This document shows, piece by piece, positions 9,806 to 21,545 of a DNA stretch of 64,000 nt; within the stretch, counting starts at the first letter, position 1, and each line of letters opens with the position of its first letter. The notes below the pieces were generated by a model, which had not been told where the DNA came from, did not search any database, and saw nothing but the letters and a program-made list of their open reading frames with translations. The stretch is from Candida dubliniensis CD36. Its lineage: Eukaryota > Ascomycota > Pichiomycetes > Serinales > Debaryomycetaceae. The stretch is taken from contig NC_012867.1 in the NCBI RefSeq assembly GCF_000026945.1, positions 2,058,501-2,122,500 of the forward strand. The letters run 5' to 3'. A program made the position numbers and the translations under genes.

Positions 9806-10338
9806 TATAGCAGTAATAGAGGTTTACTAAATGATATCCAGAAAGAAATATATATACATATCATGGTATATTCTTTTTGGATATTGCCATTCCATCTGTA
9901 GAGTTATCATGATTCCGGCTCCCAAAAAAAAAAAAACAGCAAGAACAATCAATATATCCCAACAACCACGTATGGAAACGACTCCGAATGATGCAATTGT
10001 TTTTCCTTTTCTTTTTTCTTTTCACTAGTGGTATCAATCAATCAATCAATCAATCAATTAACATCTCCCCACTCCCATTGGTGTTCAACTATCGCAAAGA
10101 GGAGAAACCTTGACCCTTTCCCAATATGGTAATAAAGTCGGTGTTTCGGAGATATTTATATGCCATCTGTCAAAGCCATTGAAAAGAAAAAAAAAAAAAA
10201 AAGAACTTTTTTGAAAACCCTCCATGATTGCAAAAATAATAAGCTATATAAATTAATGTGAATTTGGTCTTTTTAGATTTTTAATCACTCAATATAGATA
10301 TCAACCGTATTCTAAAAATTGACTACCTTATTCAAAAT
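9806..10338. promoter_or_regulatory. Promoter region of the MFS transporter
   Basis: The stretch holds an ATCA tandem repeat (about 10030-10060) and an A-tract at 10186-10202. A good TATA element, TATATAAA, lies at 10245-10252, about 90 bases before the ATG. No gene is present here. Confidence 0.6.
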
Positions 10339-12021
10339 ATGACGTCTAATAATTTACTGGAACAAGAAACCAATCATAGTATTCAGGATATTGAAAAAAA
10401 GCAATTGGCAGATCAATTGGGTGATATTCATTACAAGATTCTTCCCACTAAAAAATTATTGATTTGTTTGTTTTCATTATCTTTAGCATTGTTTTTATCT
10501 TTTGTTGATCAAACTAGTGTTACAATAGCATTACCCACTATAGGTAAAGATTTAAATGCGGAAACCACCATTAATTGGGCCCCAACAGCATCATTATTGG
10601 CAAATTGTATATGTCAAGTATTATTTGGAAGATTATCTGATATTTTTGGAAGGAAAGTCATGCTAATAACTTGTTTAATTTGTTTATCATTAGGGGAATT
10701 GATTTGTAGTTTTGTCCAAACTGGAGTTGAATTCTTTGTGTTTAGAGCACTAACGGGATTAAGTTGTGGTGGCATTCAAAGTCTTTGTATGGTCATATTA
10801 AGCGACGTTGTCACTTTAAAACAAAGAGGTAAATATCAAGGGATATTGGGTGCTAGTGTGGGAATAGGAAATTCTATTGGACCTTTTATGATGGCAGCAT
10901 TTATTGAACATAATAATTGGAGAAACTTTTATCGTATGATGTGCCCAATTAATATTCTTGCATTTGTTATCATTGCAATTTTCATTGACACCAAACAACA
11001 AACGAAACAATTGAATCAATTATTAAGTAAATCGGAACAATTTAAAAAATTGGATTATTTGGGGATGTTCATTGGTTGTTCTGGGTTGACGTTATTGTTG
11101 GTATCCATAAGTAGTGGTGGATCAACTTATAATTGGAATAGTGCTTTAGTTATTTCTATGTTTGTAATTGGAGGTGTACTATTGATTACTTTTTTGTTTG
11201 TCGAATGGAAAGTTCCTGAATTGCCCATGATACCACTCAATCTTTTCTCCAGATTATCATTGGGGTTGATTTTGGGATCAAATTTTTTCTTTGGCATGGC
11301 ATATTATGGGTTTACATTTTATATTGCCTATTACTATCAAATTGTTCTTGGCTTGGATTCAATTCATTCAGCTATTTTAATGTTGCCCCTAGTGATTCCT
11401 CAATCGGTTGTTTCAGTGATAGCAGGACAAATAATAAGTTACACTGGTCATTATATCTACGTTATTATATTTGGATACTCACTTTGGACTCTATCGTGTG
11501 GATTGACATTATTGTTTGATTTGACCACTAGTTATGGAGTTATTACTGTGGTGTTGTTATTAATGGGAACAGGGGTGGCATGCACTTTCCAACCAACAAT
11601 GGTGGCCGCCCAAAGTCAAGCAAAAAAATCACAAAGAGCAGTCGTTATAAGTTGTCGGAATGTCATTAGATCTTTGGGTGGTGCAGTAGGTTTAGCTGTG
11701 GCTTCATTAATTATTACCAATAGTTTGTTAAAAGAAATTTCCAAACAGGAAAACCATCAAGACATTTCTTCAAATGTGTCGGTGCCAACGGGATATTTAA
11801 TGTACTTGAAAACTCACATTTATTCCAAAATCGATACAACACAATTGACGGCTGCTCAAATATTGATTGTCAGAAAAATGTACATGAACTCCATTCGTAA
11901 TTTCTTTTACTTGACAATACCATTGTTAGCATTGTGTTTGATTAGCAGCTTGTTTGTTAAAGACAGAGGACTCCAGTGTATAGACGAGGAACCTGAAAGA
12001 CTGGAAAAAGAGTTGCAATAA
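10339..12021 (+). CDS. MFS drug:H+ antiporter, DHA2 (14-helix) family
   Basis: This is a 560-residue multi-pass membrane protein. The first helix carries D-Q-T-S-V-T-I-A-L-P-T-I, the DHA2 motif D. The loop between helices 2 and 3 has G-R-L-S-D-I-F-G-R-K, the MFS signature motif A. Helix 5 has G-A-S-V-G-I-G-N-S-I-G-P, motif C of antiporters. The length and ~14 hydrophobic segments fit DHA2 proteins such as the yeast Vba vacuolar basic-amino-acid transporters and Azr1/Sge1 drug exporters. The N-terminal ~45 residues are polar and cytosolic. The substrate cannot be told from sequence; Vba-like amino-acid transport or drug efflux are both reasonable. A TATA box at 10245-10252 suggests regulated expression. 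The gene converges on the Apq12-like gene, 115 bases away. Confidence 0.88.
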   Translation: MTSNNLLEQETNHSIQDIEKKQLADQLGDIHYKILPTKKLLICLFSLSLALFLSFVDQTSVTIALPTIGKDLNAETTINWAPTASLLANCICQVLFGRLSDIFGRKVMLITCLICLSLGELICSFVQTGVEFFVFRALTGLSCGGIQSLCMVILSDVVTLKQRGKYQGILGASVGIGNSIGPFMMAAFIEHNNWRNFYRMMCPINILAFVIIAIFIDTKQQTKQLNQLLSKSEQFKKLDYLGMFIGCSGLTLLLVSISSGGSTYNWNSALVISMFVIGGVLLITFLFVEWKVPELPMIPLNLFSRLSLGLILGSNFFFGMAYYGFTFYIAYYYQIVLGLDSIHSAILMLPLVIPQSVVSVIAGQIISYTGHYIYVIIFGYSLWTLSCGLTLLFDLTTSYGVITVVLLLMGTGVACTFQPTMVAAQSQAKKSQRAVVISCRNVIRSLGGAVGLAVASLIITNSLLKEISKQENHQDISSNVSVPTGYLMYLKTHIYSKIDTTQLTAAQILIVRKMYMNSIRNFFYLTIPLLALCLISSLFVKDRGLQCIDEEPERLEKELQ

Positions 12022-12136
12022 AGATACAGTTGTTGCATTAGAAAGTGTTTAATATTAATTGTATTGAATATGATTTATATATTTAAAGAAAAAGAAATTA
12101 CTATATTACCGTTATTTAATTCTAATCGTTCGTTGA

Positions 12137-12781
12137 CTAATTTTGATTGTGATTCAATATGTCCTGAATATTGTTTCGTAATGCATTCAAGTCAACATTT
12201 TCCTGTAAATAACCAATACCTTCTTCTACTAGTTTCTGGATATTCTCATAATCAGGCTCGTTCCCATTTTCATTACCAAATTTACTATTAATGTATTCGA
12301 AATATTCTGATGATTCATCCAAGTTTTCTTTAATGTTCTCTTCAACATTGCTAAATATCGATTTGATATCGTTCAAATTAAATTGGGTGGCAAAATTTAA
12401 AATATTATTAAATCCAAATCCTCCATTCTTTGTCGTACTGTCATTAACTGCCCTCAAGTGATTAAAGGATTTTTTCAAAAATGGGACATCCTGATAGATG
12501 AATGTTTCCCAACCACGTAAATATATAACAAATACAAGAAGTATGAAAAACAAAACAAATATAGTCTTGATTGTGAATATCATAAAATTGATCCAGGATC
12601 TAAGGGTTTTAACTAGCATCTTATATATAATGTACAATCCGATAATGAAAAATATAACATTAGTGATGTCTGGGTAATTCTTATGAGCATGAACAATTAA
12701 TGTTATGGAATTTCTAAAGAAAAACTCTAGTAAAAACACAATTATAGTTCCAATTTGAATAAAGATATCCTTGAATTCCAT
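12137..12781 (-). CDS. Small membrane protein, probably Apq12-like
   Basis: This protein has 214 residues when started at the ATG at 12781; the upstream M-I-I-I-S-K extension is F-rich and less likely. Residues ~8-30 form one hydrophobic segment. Residues ~40-95 form two more membrane spans, carrying Y-I-I-Y-K-M-L near residue 52, S-W-I-N-F near 62 and Y-L-R-G-W-E near 88. The C-terminal half is polar and acidic with helical repeats. The topology and the pattern of N-Y-P followed by closely paired spans resemble Apq12, a nuclear-envelope/ER protein that helps nuclear-pore assembly and lipid homeostasis in yeast. The match is by pattern only, and the C-terminal extension is longer than in S. 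cerevisiae. Other ER membrane proteins are possible. Confidence 0.6.
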   Translation of the reverse strand: MEFKDIFIQIGTIIVFLLEFFFRNSITLIVHAHKNYPDITNVIFFIIGLYIIYKMLVKTLRSWINFMIFTIKTIFVLFFILLVFVIYLRGWETFIYQDVPFLKKSFNHLRAVNDSTTKNGGFGFNNILNFATQFNLNDIKSIFSNVEENIKENLDESSEYFEYINSKFGNENGNEPDYENIQKLVEEGIGYLQENVDLNALRNNIQDILNHNQN

Positions 12782-14087
12782 GATTAATGCAAAAAAAAAA
12801 AAAAATACTTTGCTTATTATTATCACTTAAACGTAATAGGAAAATGATTTATTGAAAGCCCTAAGTTGAAACTTTAACTGAAGAATTAACTGTTTTTGTT
12901 ACTATTTCTATTACCACCACCACCACCAAAACAAAGTTCTGGCTTTTTCTTTAGTAAACAATTGTACAGAAGCACACGACCAAAAACTACTATAAAAACT
13001 TTGTCATCGCTGCAATTTTTTTTTTTTTTTTTTTTTTTTGTTTTTCCTTCTCTTTTTCTTTCTTCTTTGAAAGTTGTTTTACCTCCGAGGTTAGAAATTT
13101 GGCAATTTATTTTAATGTATTTGAATCTGTTTGATATCTTTCGTTCTTGAAAGAAGTGGAGGCATTTACCTTTATTTTTTTTTTTAGAAAGCTTGTTGTT
13201 GCAAAAGTATGTTTCGATGAAGATTTCGCCTATTAACTTAGGGAAGCCTTTGTATTACTTTTAGTGGCAGTTTGTTAGAGAGATTGAGAATGGGTCATAT
13301 ACATAATTGGTAAATTGTTGATAATTTATTCGGACAGAATATATTTCTGTGGTTATTAAGAATATTTTAAAGGTTGGAAACTTTAAAGTGTCCCGTTATA
13401 TCACTACATTTTTAGTCTTCAATTTAGATTGTAAGTCTGTATGAATACTGAATTTGATTCACCATTATCTACTCAACTGTATGTGAATCTTAGCCAAAAA
13501 AAAAACTCTTGTTTCGTTGAATATGACGCAATTCCATCTCCATTGCATACTCGTCACGTGACTGTATTAGGATTTCTAATAATGTTTGAAAACCATTCCC
13601 CTTGTATTTTGGGAAGCTATGATACTATCTATATTTGTGAATAGAACTGATGCAGTATTTTCTTGATATGTGTGTAAGCAATTTCTCCAATTACAGGGAA
13701 TAACAATTGTGTGGTTAGTGCCGCAATTAGACGCAGTTGGTTATGTTTGCTTTTTTTTTTATTGCAATCACCAACAGCAGCAACAACAAACAGCCACCAC
13801 CAACAACGAATTCTTTGTCTTTTTTTTTTACTTCTTTTCTACACAGGCAAAAACAAAGGAACTAAAAAAAAAAAAAAGGGCAGAGAGTGGGAAAAGCCCA
13901 AAAAAAAAAAAGAGAGCGATTCCATACAGATAAATCACTTTCGAATATTGTTTTAGTTTCCCCAAATTAGCTTATTTTTCTAGTTTATTTATTTCTTTAT
14001 CTAGGGCAACTACGTTCTTGAATTTTATAAAAACTTAATCATTAACAGGGGGTGTTGTCTCAAATACACATAGCTTTTTTATGCATA
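12782..14087. other. Divergent intergenic region with E-box palindrome
   Basis: No credible gene is present. A poly-T run lies near 13018-13040 and A-rich runs lie near 13865-13910. A perfect palindrome with CACGTG core at 13553-13562 is the clearest regulatory candidate. Short ORFs here are F- or K-rich products of the homopolymer tracts. Confidence 0.6.
13553..13562. promoter_or_regulatory. GTCACGTGAC palindrome, Cbf1-type E-box
   Basis: This is a perfect 10 bp palindrome with the CACGTG core bound by Cbf1 and Tye7-type bHLH factors. It lies 526 bases before the AAA ATPase ATG and about 770 bases from the Apq12-like start. Binding is inferred. Confidence 0.5.
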
Positions 14088-16574
14088 ATGTTTTTGAGAA
14101 AGAAACCTCCACAAATATCGACACTAGACGAGCTTCAACAAACGTACAATGATTGTTGCAACTTGACAATAAAAAATTTAACGTTGGAAGAGGAAAATAA
14201 TGTGGAAGATGCCTTGAAGGGTTGGAAGAGTTTGCATACCTCATTATTATACAAATTGGATATATTTGATAAAATGGGCTCAAAATTGAATCCCGAAGAA
14301 AAAACAATCTTGGGTGAATTGAAGGGAATTCGTGATGAAAACATCAAGCATTTGATACGTGTACAGTTACGATTAGATGAAGTGAATCGAAGAAAGCACA
14401 GAGAAGCAAATCATTCTTATCATACTACTGGAGGAGCACCACCCCCACCGCCACCTCCGAGATCAACCGTGAGCAATAGTTCAAGCAATATCAGTGTGCC
14501 ACCAACACTAAGAAATTCGTCGTCACTTTCAGCATCAGCAAGTGGATCAGCTTCCAGACCTATGATGAAATCATTGCGCCCACATTCGAATGGACATAGT
14601 GCATCGTCGTCTTCATCACTATCCAAAACTCATGCCAAATTGAAGCCGAAATTGGTTCAAGAAGCATCAACGGCAGCAAGTGCGTCATGGACCAAACCTC
14701 TAACAACACAACAAAAATATCACATATCAAAATCAAATTTGAAGAGTAAACAAGATGATTTATTTCAAGATTTTGATCAGGATACATATACTCCCAATCG
14801 AAGTGATAGTGGTAATTGGGAGAAATTTGCCAATTCTAGATCATCATCTGGATTATCGGAATATTCAAATGACGAAGAAGAAGAAGAAGAAGAAAAGGGG
14901 GCTGATTACAATTTAATTGATCTAGATGATTATAATGGCACTGGAAACCTATCACATTCTATGGATGATCTAACAATAAAACCAGTGATTAGTCCTAAAG
15001 ATATATCATCATCATCAGCAGCATATACAGCATCACCACAACAACATACTTACGCCCCACTGCATTCTAAACCACTGACAGGAAGTACAAACAAATCAAA
15101 TGGTTTATTGAGACCAACCCAACCGATTGAGCATATTTCTAAAAGTACCTCGGATATAAGAAGCAAACCAAAAACTCCATACGTTTATAATAAACCCAAG
15201 CCATTGAATATTCAAAGACTAATGAAACAGCTGGTTGCCCAATCGAAATCAATACCATCATCAACGAGCAAGCCCGTAACCACAAGTAAAGTTGCTGCTA
15301 CTACCGCCAGTAAAACTGCAAAACCAAAACCCAAGTCAAATATTACATATAATTTTGTTCGTGCCCCGGCGCTGGGAAAACCCAAAACAGCAAATTTAAG
15401 TGGTGGTAATAGACCCCGAACTAATGGTGGATCAATTGCTGCTGTCAATAAACAGGGAACTAAACAAACGCCAACATCAGCACGACGTCCGAGTAAGCCA
15501 ACAGAAGATGAGCAACTCAATAGCCCTACAATGGATGATTTACTTAGTGGATATGAAGATAACCATGACAATGATTTAGATGAAGACGATAACTTCAAGA
15601 CCTTGATTTTAACCAACGAAAAACACCAAGATAAGTTGATTTCATCTATCAGGGGCATTGATCCTACTGCCGCGAAGCAGATTTTAAATGATGTTGTTGT
15701 TCATGGAGACGAAGTTTATTGGGATGATATAGTTGGTTTGGAAGGAGCTAAGAACTCGCTCAAAGAAGCAGTTGTGTATCCGTTTTTACGACCAGATTTG
15801 TTCAGAGGATTACGAGAACCAACTAGAGGGATGCTATTATTTGGACCACCAGGAACTGGGAAAACCATGTTAGCTAGAGCCGTGGCCACGGAATCTAATT
15901 CAACATTTTTTAGCATCAGTTCGTCTTCGTTAACATCAAAGTATCTAGGCGAATCGGAAAAGTTAGTGAAGGCATTATTTTTGTTAGCAAAAAAATTGGC
16001 TCCTCTGATTGTATTCATGGATGAGATTGACTCGTTATTAGGAAGTCGTACTGAAGGTGAGATTGAAAGTACAAGAAGAATCAAAAATGAATTTTTGGTG
16101 CAATGGTCTGAATTATCAAGTGCAGCTGCCGGAAGAGAAACTGATGATGGCGATGTGTCACGAGTTTTAATTTTGGGAGCAACCAACTTACCATGGTCGA
16201 TTGATGAAGCTGCCCGAAGAAGATTTGTTAGACGTCAATACATTCCATTACCAGAAGATGAAGCCAGAATATCTCAAATCAAAAAATTGTTGAAGTACCA
16301 GAAGAACACATTAGATGACTCGGATTATAATAAATTGATCGAATTGACAAAAGGGTTTAGTGGGAGTGATATTACAGCTCTAGCCAAAGATTCCGCCATG
16401 GGCCCATTAAGGTCATTGGGAGATAAGCTTCTTTCTACGCCCACAGAACAAATTCGTCCCATATGCTTAGAAGATTTTGAAAATAGTTTGAAATATATTC
16501 GACCAAGTGTTTCTGCCGATGGATTAAAAGAGTATGAAGATTGGGCTCTGAAATTTGGATCAAGTGGAGCATAA
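14088..16574 (+). CDS. AAA ATPase of the Sap1/Yta6 (spastin-fidgetin-Vps4) group
   Basis: This protein has 828 residues from the ATG at 14088; a 12-residue extension to 14052 would start at GTG and is discarded. Residues ~15-95 form an MIT-like three-helix bundle. Residues ~105-500 are disordered, with proline and serine runs and an acidic patch. The C-terminal third is a meiotic-clade AAA module with Walker A G-P-P-G-T-G-K-T near residue 586, Walker [10 protein letters not shown] near 644, and [10 protein letters not shown] near 705. A Vps4-type C-terminal helix region follows. S. cerevisiae Sap1 (Sin1-associated, unrelated to the Candida SAP1 protease) and Yta6 share this design. The family remodels or severs polymers, and the exact yeast role is poorly defined. 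The identification of the family is secure; orthology to Sap1 versus Yta6 is not. Confidence 0.92.
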   Translation: MFLRKKPPQISTLDELQQTYNDCCNLTIKNLTLEEENNVEDALKGWKSLHTSLLYKLDIFDKMGSKLNPEEKTILGELKGIRDENIKHLIRVQLRLDEVNRRKHREANHSYHTTGGAPPPPPPPRSTVSNSSSNISVPPTLRNSSSLSASASGSASRPMMKSLRPHSNGHSASSSSSLSKTHAKLKPKLVQEASTAASASWTKPLTTQQKYHISKSNLKSKQDDLFQDFDQDTYTPNRSDSGNWEKFANSRSSSGLSEYSNDEEEEEEEKGADYNLIDLDDYNGTGNLSHSMDDLTIKPVISPKDISSSSAAYTASPQQHTYAPLHSKPLTGSTNKSNGLLRPTQPIEHISKSTSDIRSKPKTPYVYNKPKPLNIQRLMKQLVAQSKSIPSSTSKPVTTSKVAATTASKTAKPKPKSNITYNFVRAPALGKPKTANLSGGNRPRTNGGSIAAVNKQGTKQTPTSARRPSKPTEDEQLNSPTMDDLLSGYEDNHDNDLDEDDNFKTLILTNEKHQDKLISSIRGIDPTAAKQILNDVVVHGDEVYWDDIVGLEGAKNSLKEAVVYPFLRPDLFRGLREPTRGMLLFGPPGTGKTMLARAVATESNSTFFSISSSSLTSKYLGESEKLVKALFLLAKKLAPLIVFMDEIDSLLGSRTEGEIESTRRIKNEFLVQWSELSSAAAGRETDDGDVSRVLILGATNLPWSIDEAARRRFVRRQYIPLPEDEARISQIKKLLKYQKNTLDDSDYNKLIELTKGFSGSDITALAKDSAMGPLRSLGDKLLSTPTEQIRPICLEDFENSLKYIRPSVSADGLKEYEDWALKFGSSGA

Positions 16575-18647
16575 TAGTAAACAACAAAACAAAAAATAAC
16601 GAAAGGGTAGAAAAGTATAACTTTGATACAGGTCCATGGTCATTTTTTGTTTGTTGATTCTGTTTGCTTGTGGACTCAACTTTTGGGTATTAATACAGAT
16701 CAGTTGGATACAAGCAATAACAAGATATTGACTGAGAGGTCGATAAGCAAGAAAATAAAGCAAATTGGAAACTCTATTTGCCGGTACCTTCTAAAAAAGA
16801 AGAGGAGGAGAGAAAGAGACATGGTAAAAGGGCTAGCGTATCATTTTTTTGATTTCATTTGGGAGACAGGTTATTTATTAAGTTGCATATAGATAACACC
16901 TTGTGTACTGAATATTATACGTTGTATTTCATTTTCATCAAAACCCATCTTGTATAATCAGGCTCGTTAGATACCGTGGAGTCAAGTTAAATACCCCCAC
17001 CCGCCTATTGTATTTGAGTCCTAAACACAGAAAAGAAAACGTAGAATCGGAATGGAATTACATACAAATATTAGCAATCACCTGTAATAAATCACTATAC
17101 ATGATATGCAATGTGTGTTGGCATTATGATAGCAGAAACGACACTAACATGCTCACTCGCACTCTTCATTGATCTGCAATTACAGAAGAATATCAAGAAT
17201 TGATTTGTGCCTATAGCATTGTCTGGGTTAATGGTTTTGGCTTGGTATAAAATATTAAATTTTTCCTTTTTAAGCATCAATACCAATCTAGATATGGGTT
17301 TTTTTGGAAAAGATTTATGTTTTTTTGTTTTCTCCTACAAGTACCAATCTAAATGACTCATATACTTTTCCCGGTTCTGGTTCAAAACAATTACTGTCTT
17401 TTTTTTTTTTATTATTTAGTCAATATGGGTTATACAATTAACCATAGATTCTTTAATATATACACATTTTCATGAAATTTGTGTTAGTTGGGTGTGTTCT
17501 CATAGGTAATTGTCAATTGATTAATATTCGTCGCTACTTGGCCATTCACTTAAAATGCAAATTTATTCATATATATTCGCGAAAACTTTACAAAAAAAAT
17601 AAGACCAAGGCAAACATCTACAATTCAAAAGCTTGGCATGTATGGCCAACAAGGTTTTGTTGTGTTGTACTTTTAGCTTATTTTATGTATTGTTGTGTCT
17701 TGCTGTAAGAAACTCCTATCAGTTCTTTAAACTAGTATTTCAAAGAATCTATGTTGTTCAATTAATGAAAGAAGAAATGAAACTAAAACACATTGTTAAA
17801 AAGAATATAGTGTAGTGATAGTTTCCATTCATTCAAACACAAAGAATCCAGAATCTTGATAAGGCAGAAAATATGATATGCAAGTGAATATTCCTTTTTT
17901 TTTTTTGTTTTTCTTTTAAGAGAGGTTATATGGTTGGTTTGTGTAATTGTTTGTAGCGCATTTATTTCTTCTCTTTGGCTGCACAACGGAATAAAACTTT
18001 TTTGCTTGTTTTGCAATCAAGTTTTTGTGGATTTTAACCACAAACATAAGTGGTTCCCACGGCATATGTTTAATAATACATACAACATACAACATACATA
18101 TATAATATCTTCTACAGACAGGTAGTTAATTTCAAATTTCAATTTGTTTTTTTTTTTTTTGTAAATTCGGCGTATCTCCCCATCAGTCACATAGAGATAT
18201 GCATACATTCATGTATACAAAGAGACTACATTTTATAAACTGATTTGTGCTTGTACAAACACGCTTACTCCTTTTTCTTTGACTTAACAACATTGTAATT
18301 AGAATATCTCAAATTTCCAAAAACCTATTTAATTTTTTTAATATATATAGGGGTGTTGTTGAAGGTTGTTGAAATATTTTCTTATTCTTCTTTATTTTTT
18401 TTTTTGTTTCTTCAAATTATTCATTTTTGTTTAGCTGCCGAGTTACAAACTAGACTTGATATTACTACAAATTTTTAAATCATCAGCTATACTATTAACT
18501 TTTGGATTGGGCCTGCACAATTCGATTTCATTTTATTGTTGCTGATCTAAACAGTTCGTTAGTATATTGGTTTTGTTTTGAATCAAAAAAAAAAAAAACA
18601 TAACCCACCATCATTAGCCTCCAACATACTATATGTAAAATCGAGCA
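16575..18647. other. Long gene-poor 5' region of the Myb/polyQ gene
   Basis: This stretch is 2.07 kb with no convincing gene. A 78-residue ATG frame at 17472-17708 has a hydrophobic start but nothing else to support it. TATATATA occurs near 18340-18350. The minus strand at 18629-18547 shows a complete set of intron signals. Long upstream regions of this kind are typical of highly regulated morphogenesis genes in C. albicans, which would fit the gene that follows. Confidence 0.55.
18547..18629 (-). other. Candidate antisense intron
   Basis: On the minus strand GTATGT begins at 18629, TACTAAC lies at 18564-18558, and TAG ends at 18547, ten bases after the branch site. These are ideal yeast intron signals spanning 83 bases. 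The flanking sequence is not convincingly coding, so if it is used it would belong to a spliced antisense or non-coding transcript just upstream of the Myb/polyQ start. Confidence 0.3.
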
Positions 18648-20008
18648 ATGAAAACACCCAATTCTAAATATCCAACCAGTCCTGCTTCTACACCAGAAAG
18701 AAATACTAGTGTCACTATTGCTGAATCCACTGTGCCTTCTGGTCAAAACTCAACGAACTCCGAACAAGAACAGAACCGCTTGCAGGCAAGTGCCCCTTTG
18801 GAATCGGGATCATCACAATCAAATTCACCAAGAGATCCAGTCGAAGGGCAACTGCCACAACAGGCTCCAGAAACACCACCACCCCAAGAACCAACTACGC
18901 CCGTCTCAGGTCCTTCTGCCGCTCCTGCTAATGAAGTTCCCAGTAATGGTAAGGAGGCTCCTCCTAAGAAATCAACACTGTCTGGTAGATCCCTTTGGGA
19001 AAAGGATGAGTTTGGTTTTTATGTTGCTTTCCGGGAAGCTGTTACCAAGGAGCATAGAATTAAAGATGAAAATGGCAAAAGTAGAACTCCTTCACCAATT
19101 ACTGGCATTCCTCCAGGAATTCTTACACCTCCAGGTGAAAAAAGTATTTATCCTATGGTAAAAATGTGCAAAGCAGTGCCGCATATGATGACGGCTTCCA
19201 TGGTAAATTTCGTTGACGGACAACGAGATGGTGATGAAATGTATAAAATGATCAAACAATCAAGCCAAGAGGCGAGTGAGCATCCAGGTGAAGGATCTGG
19301 CTACCAAAGAAATAAAAATTCAAGACAACCATCAAGTCAAACAAGCCCACCAAAACAAGCACCATCTATCCTGACAGCAGCTCAGCCGCATAAAAAGCAT
19401 TGTCCAGGGGGGACATCAAAAAATCCACCGTCTTATCAATCCCTGCAACGTCCGGCTCCAGTGAAACATGAGAAGGCCAGCAAGTACTATTCTTTCGGAC
19501 CACTCCAGAAACTACCACCAAGGCCATGGCAACCAGCACCGGCACCACCACCACCACTACCACAACGTCGTCGTCAACCTTCTCCACCACCACCACCACA
19601 ACAACCGCAACAGCAACAGCAACAGCAGCAGCTGCAGCCAATGCCAAATCTGCCTCAACAACCTTGTGAGCCACCAGTTCAACAACAGCAACTGCCACGA
19701 TCCCCACAGCGGGAGCAGCAACATGGGTCGGTACCATTTGAGCAACAACAATCTCGTCAGTTGCAACCACTGGCACCAGAAGCAGGACCACAACAACAAG
19801 TGCAACTGCAACTGCAACTGCAACAAGTACTGCAACAGTCTCAGCAACTGCCACCCTCACAGCAGCAACAACAATCTCAACAATTACCACCACCACCACA
19901 ACAACAACCTCCACAACCCTTAGAGAAGCAGCAGCAGCAACAGCATTTACAACCACAACCACAACCACAACCACAACCACAACCACAACAACAACCACAA
20001 CAACAACC

Positions 20009-20041
<33 letters not shown>

Positions 20042-21545
20042 GACAGAACTGTCATCTCAACAGCAGTCACGACAGCAACAACAACGTCCACGTCACCGTC
20101 GACTTGAACAACTTCAACAGCAAGAGCGACGAGAAAAATCCTATATGTCACCTGCATTACGAGACTTTCGAGATCTGATAAAAGAGTTAGAAAAACAACA
20201 GCATCAACAGCGAAACATTATTCAAAAACCAAAACGTAAACGAAATTCAAATGCGTTAAGACCACCACAACAGTCGAAACAACTACAAGTACAACCACAT
20301 CATCTATCATGTGTACAGGAACAATTACAAGATCTACAAGAAATACAACAACAACTAAACCTACAGCAGCAACAACAACCACGACAACTACAACAACTTC
20401 AACAACTACGCCAACTGCAAGAACAACTAGATCTACTACTACAACAACTACTACGACAAGAACTCCAGAAACAACAGCAACAACTAAACCTACAACAGCA
20501 ACAACTAAACCAACAACAGCAACAACAATCCTATGTACAAGCCCCACAACCAACAATATCATATCAGCAACAGCAAATTCAACAACCTGTTGCACAAGCT
20601 TCACAAGGGTCACTAGTATATCAACAACCACAAATACCACCACAAGTGCAAGCACAGCCATCACAACAGTACCAACAGCCATATGCACAAGTAAACCTGC
20701 AATCCTATAATGAGCAACCAGCAATATTGCCACCAGTTTCACAATTACTATCACGACCATCACGGCTACCACCGTCATCAAAACTACCACCACCATCGCA
20801 ACTACCATTACAACAAGGACTTCCAGTATACTCACAACAATCCGGTCCGGGTATTTTTAATACTTTCAACGGCAATGATTTAGCAGTGGTAGGAGTTCCA
20901 AGAAGAGGAGTGGGGTCATGGTCAATACAAGAAGATCACGTTTTATGGAGATTGAAAAAAGATCACAATTTTGGATGGGAACAGATTGCTAAATACTTTT
21001 TGGATAGGACTGCTTCTGCTTGTGAATCCCGATGGAAAAAAATTTTTGAATCGGGCAGCCGCCTCGGTAAGAACATTGTTGGTAACAGCAACATTAATGG
21101 CAACAATGGTGCCAGCAATATTGGTACTGGATTATCTGCTGGTGCTACTACTACTGAAACTATGGCTAACAATGCTAATGGTCGAGTTGAGCCATCGCCA
21201 GTACCGGCACCGGCACCGGCACCAGCCCCAGCCCCAACAATGACACTAAGACCAGCGCCGGCACCGGCACCAGCACCAGCACTAGCACTAACACTAGTCC
21301 CAGCACCAGCGCCAGCACCTGCACCGGCACCACCACCGGTACCAAAAACTAATACCAGAGAGACAAGACGTAAGCGTAGAGGTGGAGCTAGAGGAAAATA
21401 TGGGGGTAGAAATAAAACTCGAAAGGTTCGTGAAGAAACCACAACAAGATCAACAACGGGAAGTTCTAATGATTCTCCTCGTCTACAAAGTCGACAAAGT
21501 GGAAGAATTTCAAAACCGTCAATAATAAATAGTTTGTTAAATTAA
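18648..21545 (+). CDS. Glutamine-rich protein with a Myb/SANT repeat, positional EED1/DEF1 candidate
   Basis: This protein has 965 residues. Residues 1-110 are Pro/Ser/Gln-rich. Residues ~112-205 are ordered and conserved-looking (W-E-K-D-E-F-G-F-Y near 118, Y-P-M-V-K-M-C-K-A-V near 168). Residues ~310-680 are dominated by glutamine, encoded by mixed CAA and CAG. Residues ~752-805 form one Myb/SANT-like helix set with W-S-I-Q-E-D, G-W-E-Q-I-A and S-R-W-K-K-I. Two Pro-Ala runs and a basic tail (R-K-R-R-G-G-A-R) follow. A nuclear DNA-binding or scaffold role is likely. By my memory of C. albicans gene order this is where EED1 (DEF1) lies, a regulator of hyphal extension downstream of Efg1; that is recollection, not proof. 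Repeat tracts should vary in length between strains. The standard translation also places Leu at CTG codons, which are Ser here. Confidence 0.85.
19600..20670. repeat. CAA/CAG trinucleotide-rich low-complexity tract
   Basis: A kilobase of interrupted CAA, CAG and CCA triplets encodes the polyglutamine region of the Myb-like protein. The purest part (about 19950-20040) alternates CAACCA units and then a CAA run. The opposite strand yields valine-rich phantom frames. The tract is expected to be unstable in length. Confidence 0.9.
21188..21342. repeat. Pro-Ala coding minisatellite
   Basis: CCAGCA and CCGGCA hexamers repeat in three clusters, encoding Pro-Ala dipeptides near the C-terminus of the Myb-like protein. 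Synonymous variation (CCA, CCG, CCC; GCA, GCC, GCG) shows that the dipeptide is maintained in the protein rather than being a recent pure DNA expansion. Confidence 0.75.

Noticed and set aside
14052..14087. Twelve-residue N-terminal extension of the AAA ATPase
   Set aside because: Would start at GTG; the ATG at 14088 is adequate and follows it closely.
17472..17708. 78-codon ATG frame with signal-like start
   Set aside because: Isolated, Cys/Lys-rich tail, no motif; too little support to call a gene.
19366..20835. Long valine-rich minus-strand frames (263 and 205 codons) and Thr-rich or His-rich plus-strand frames
   Set aside because: They are reflections of the CAA/CAG/CCA triplet tract that encodes polyglutamine in the sense frame; composition is absurd for real proteins.
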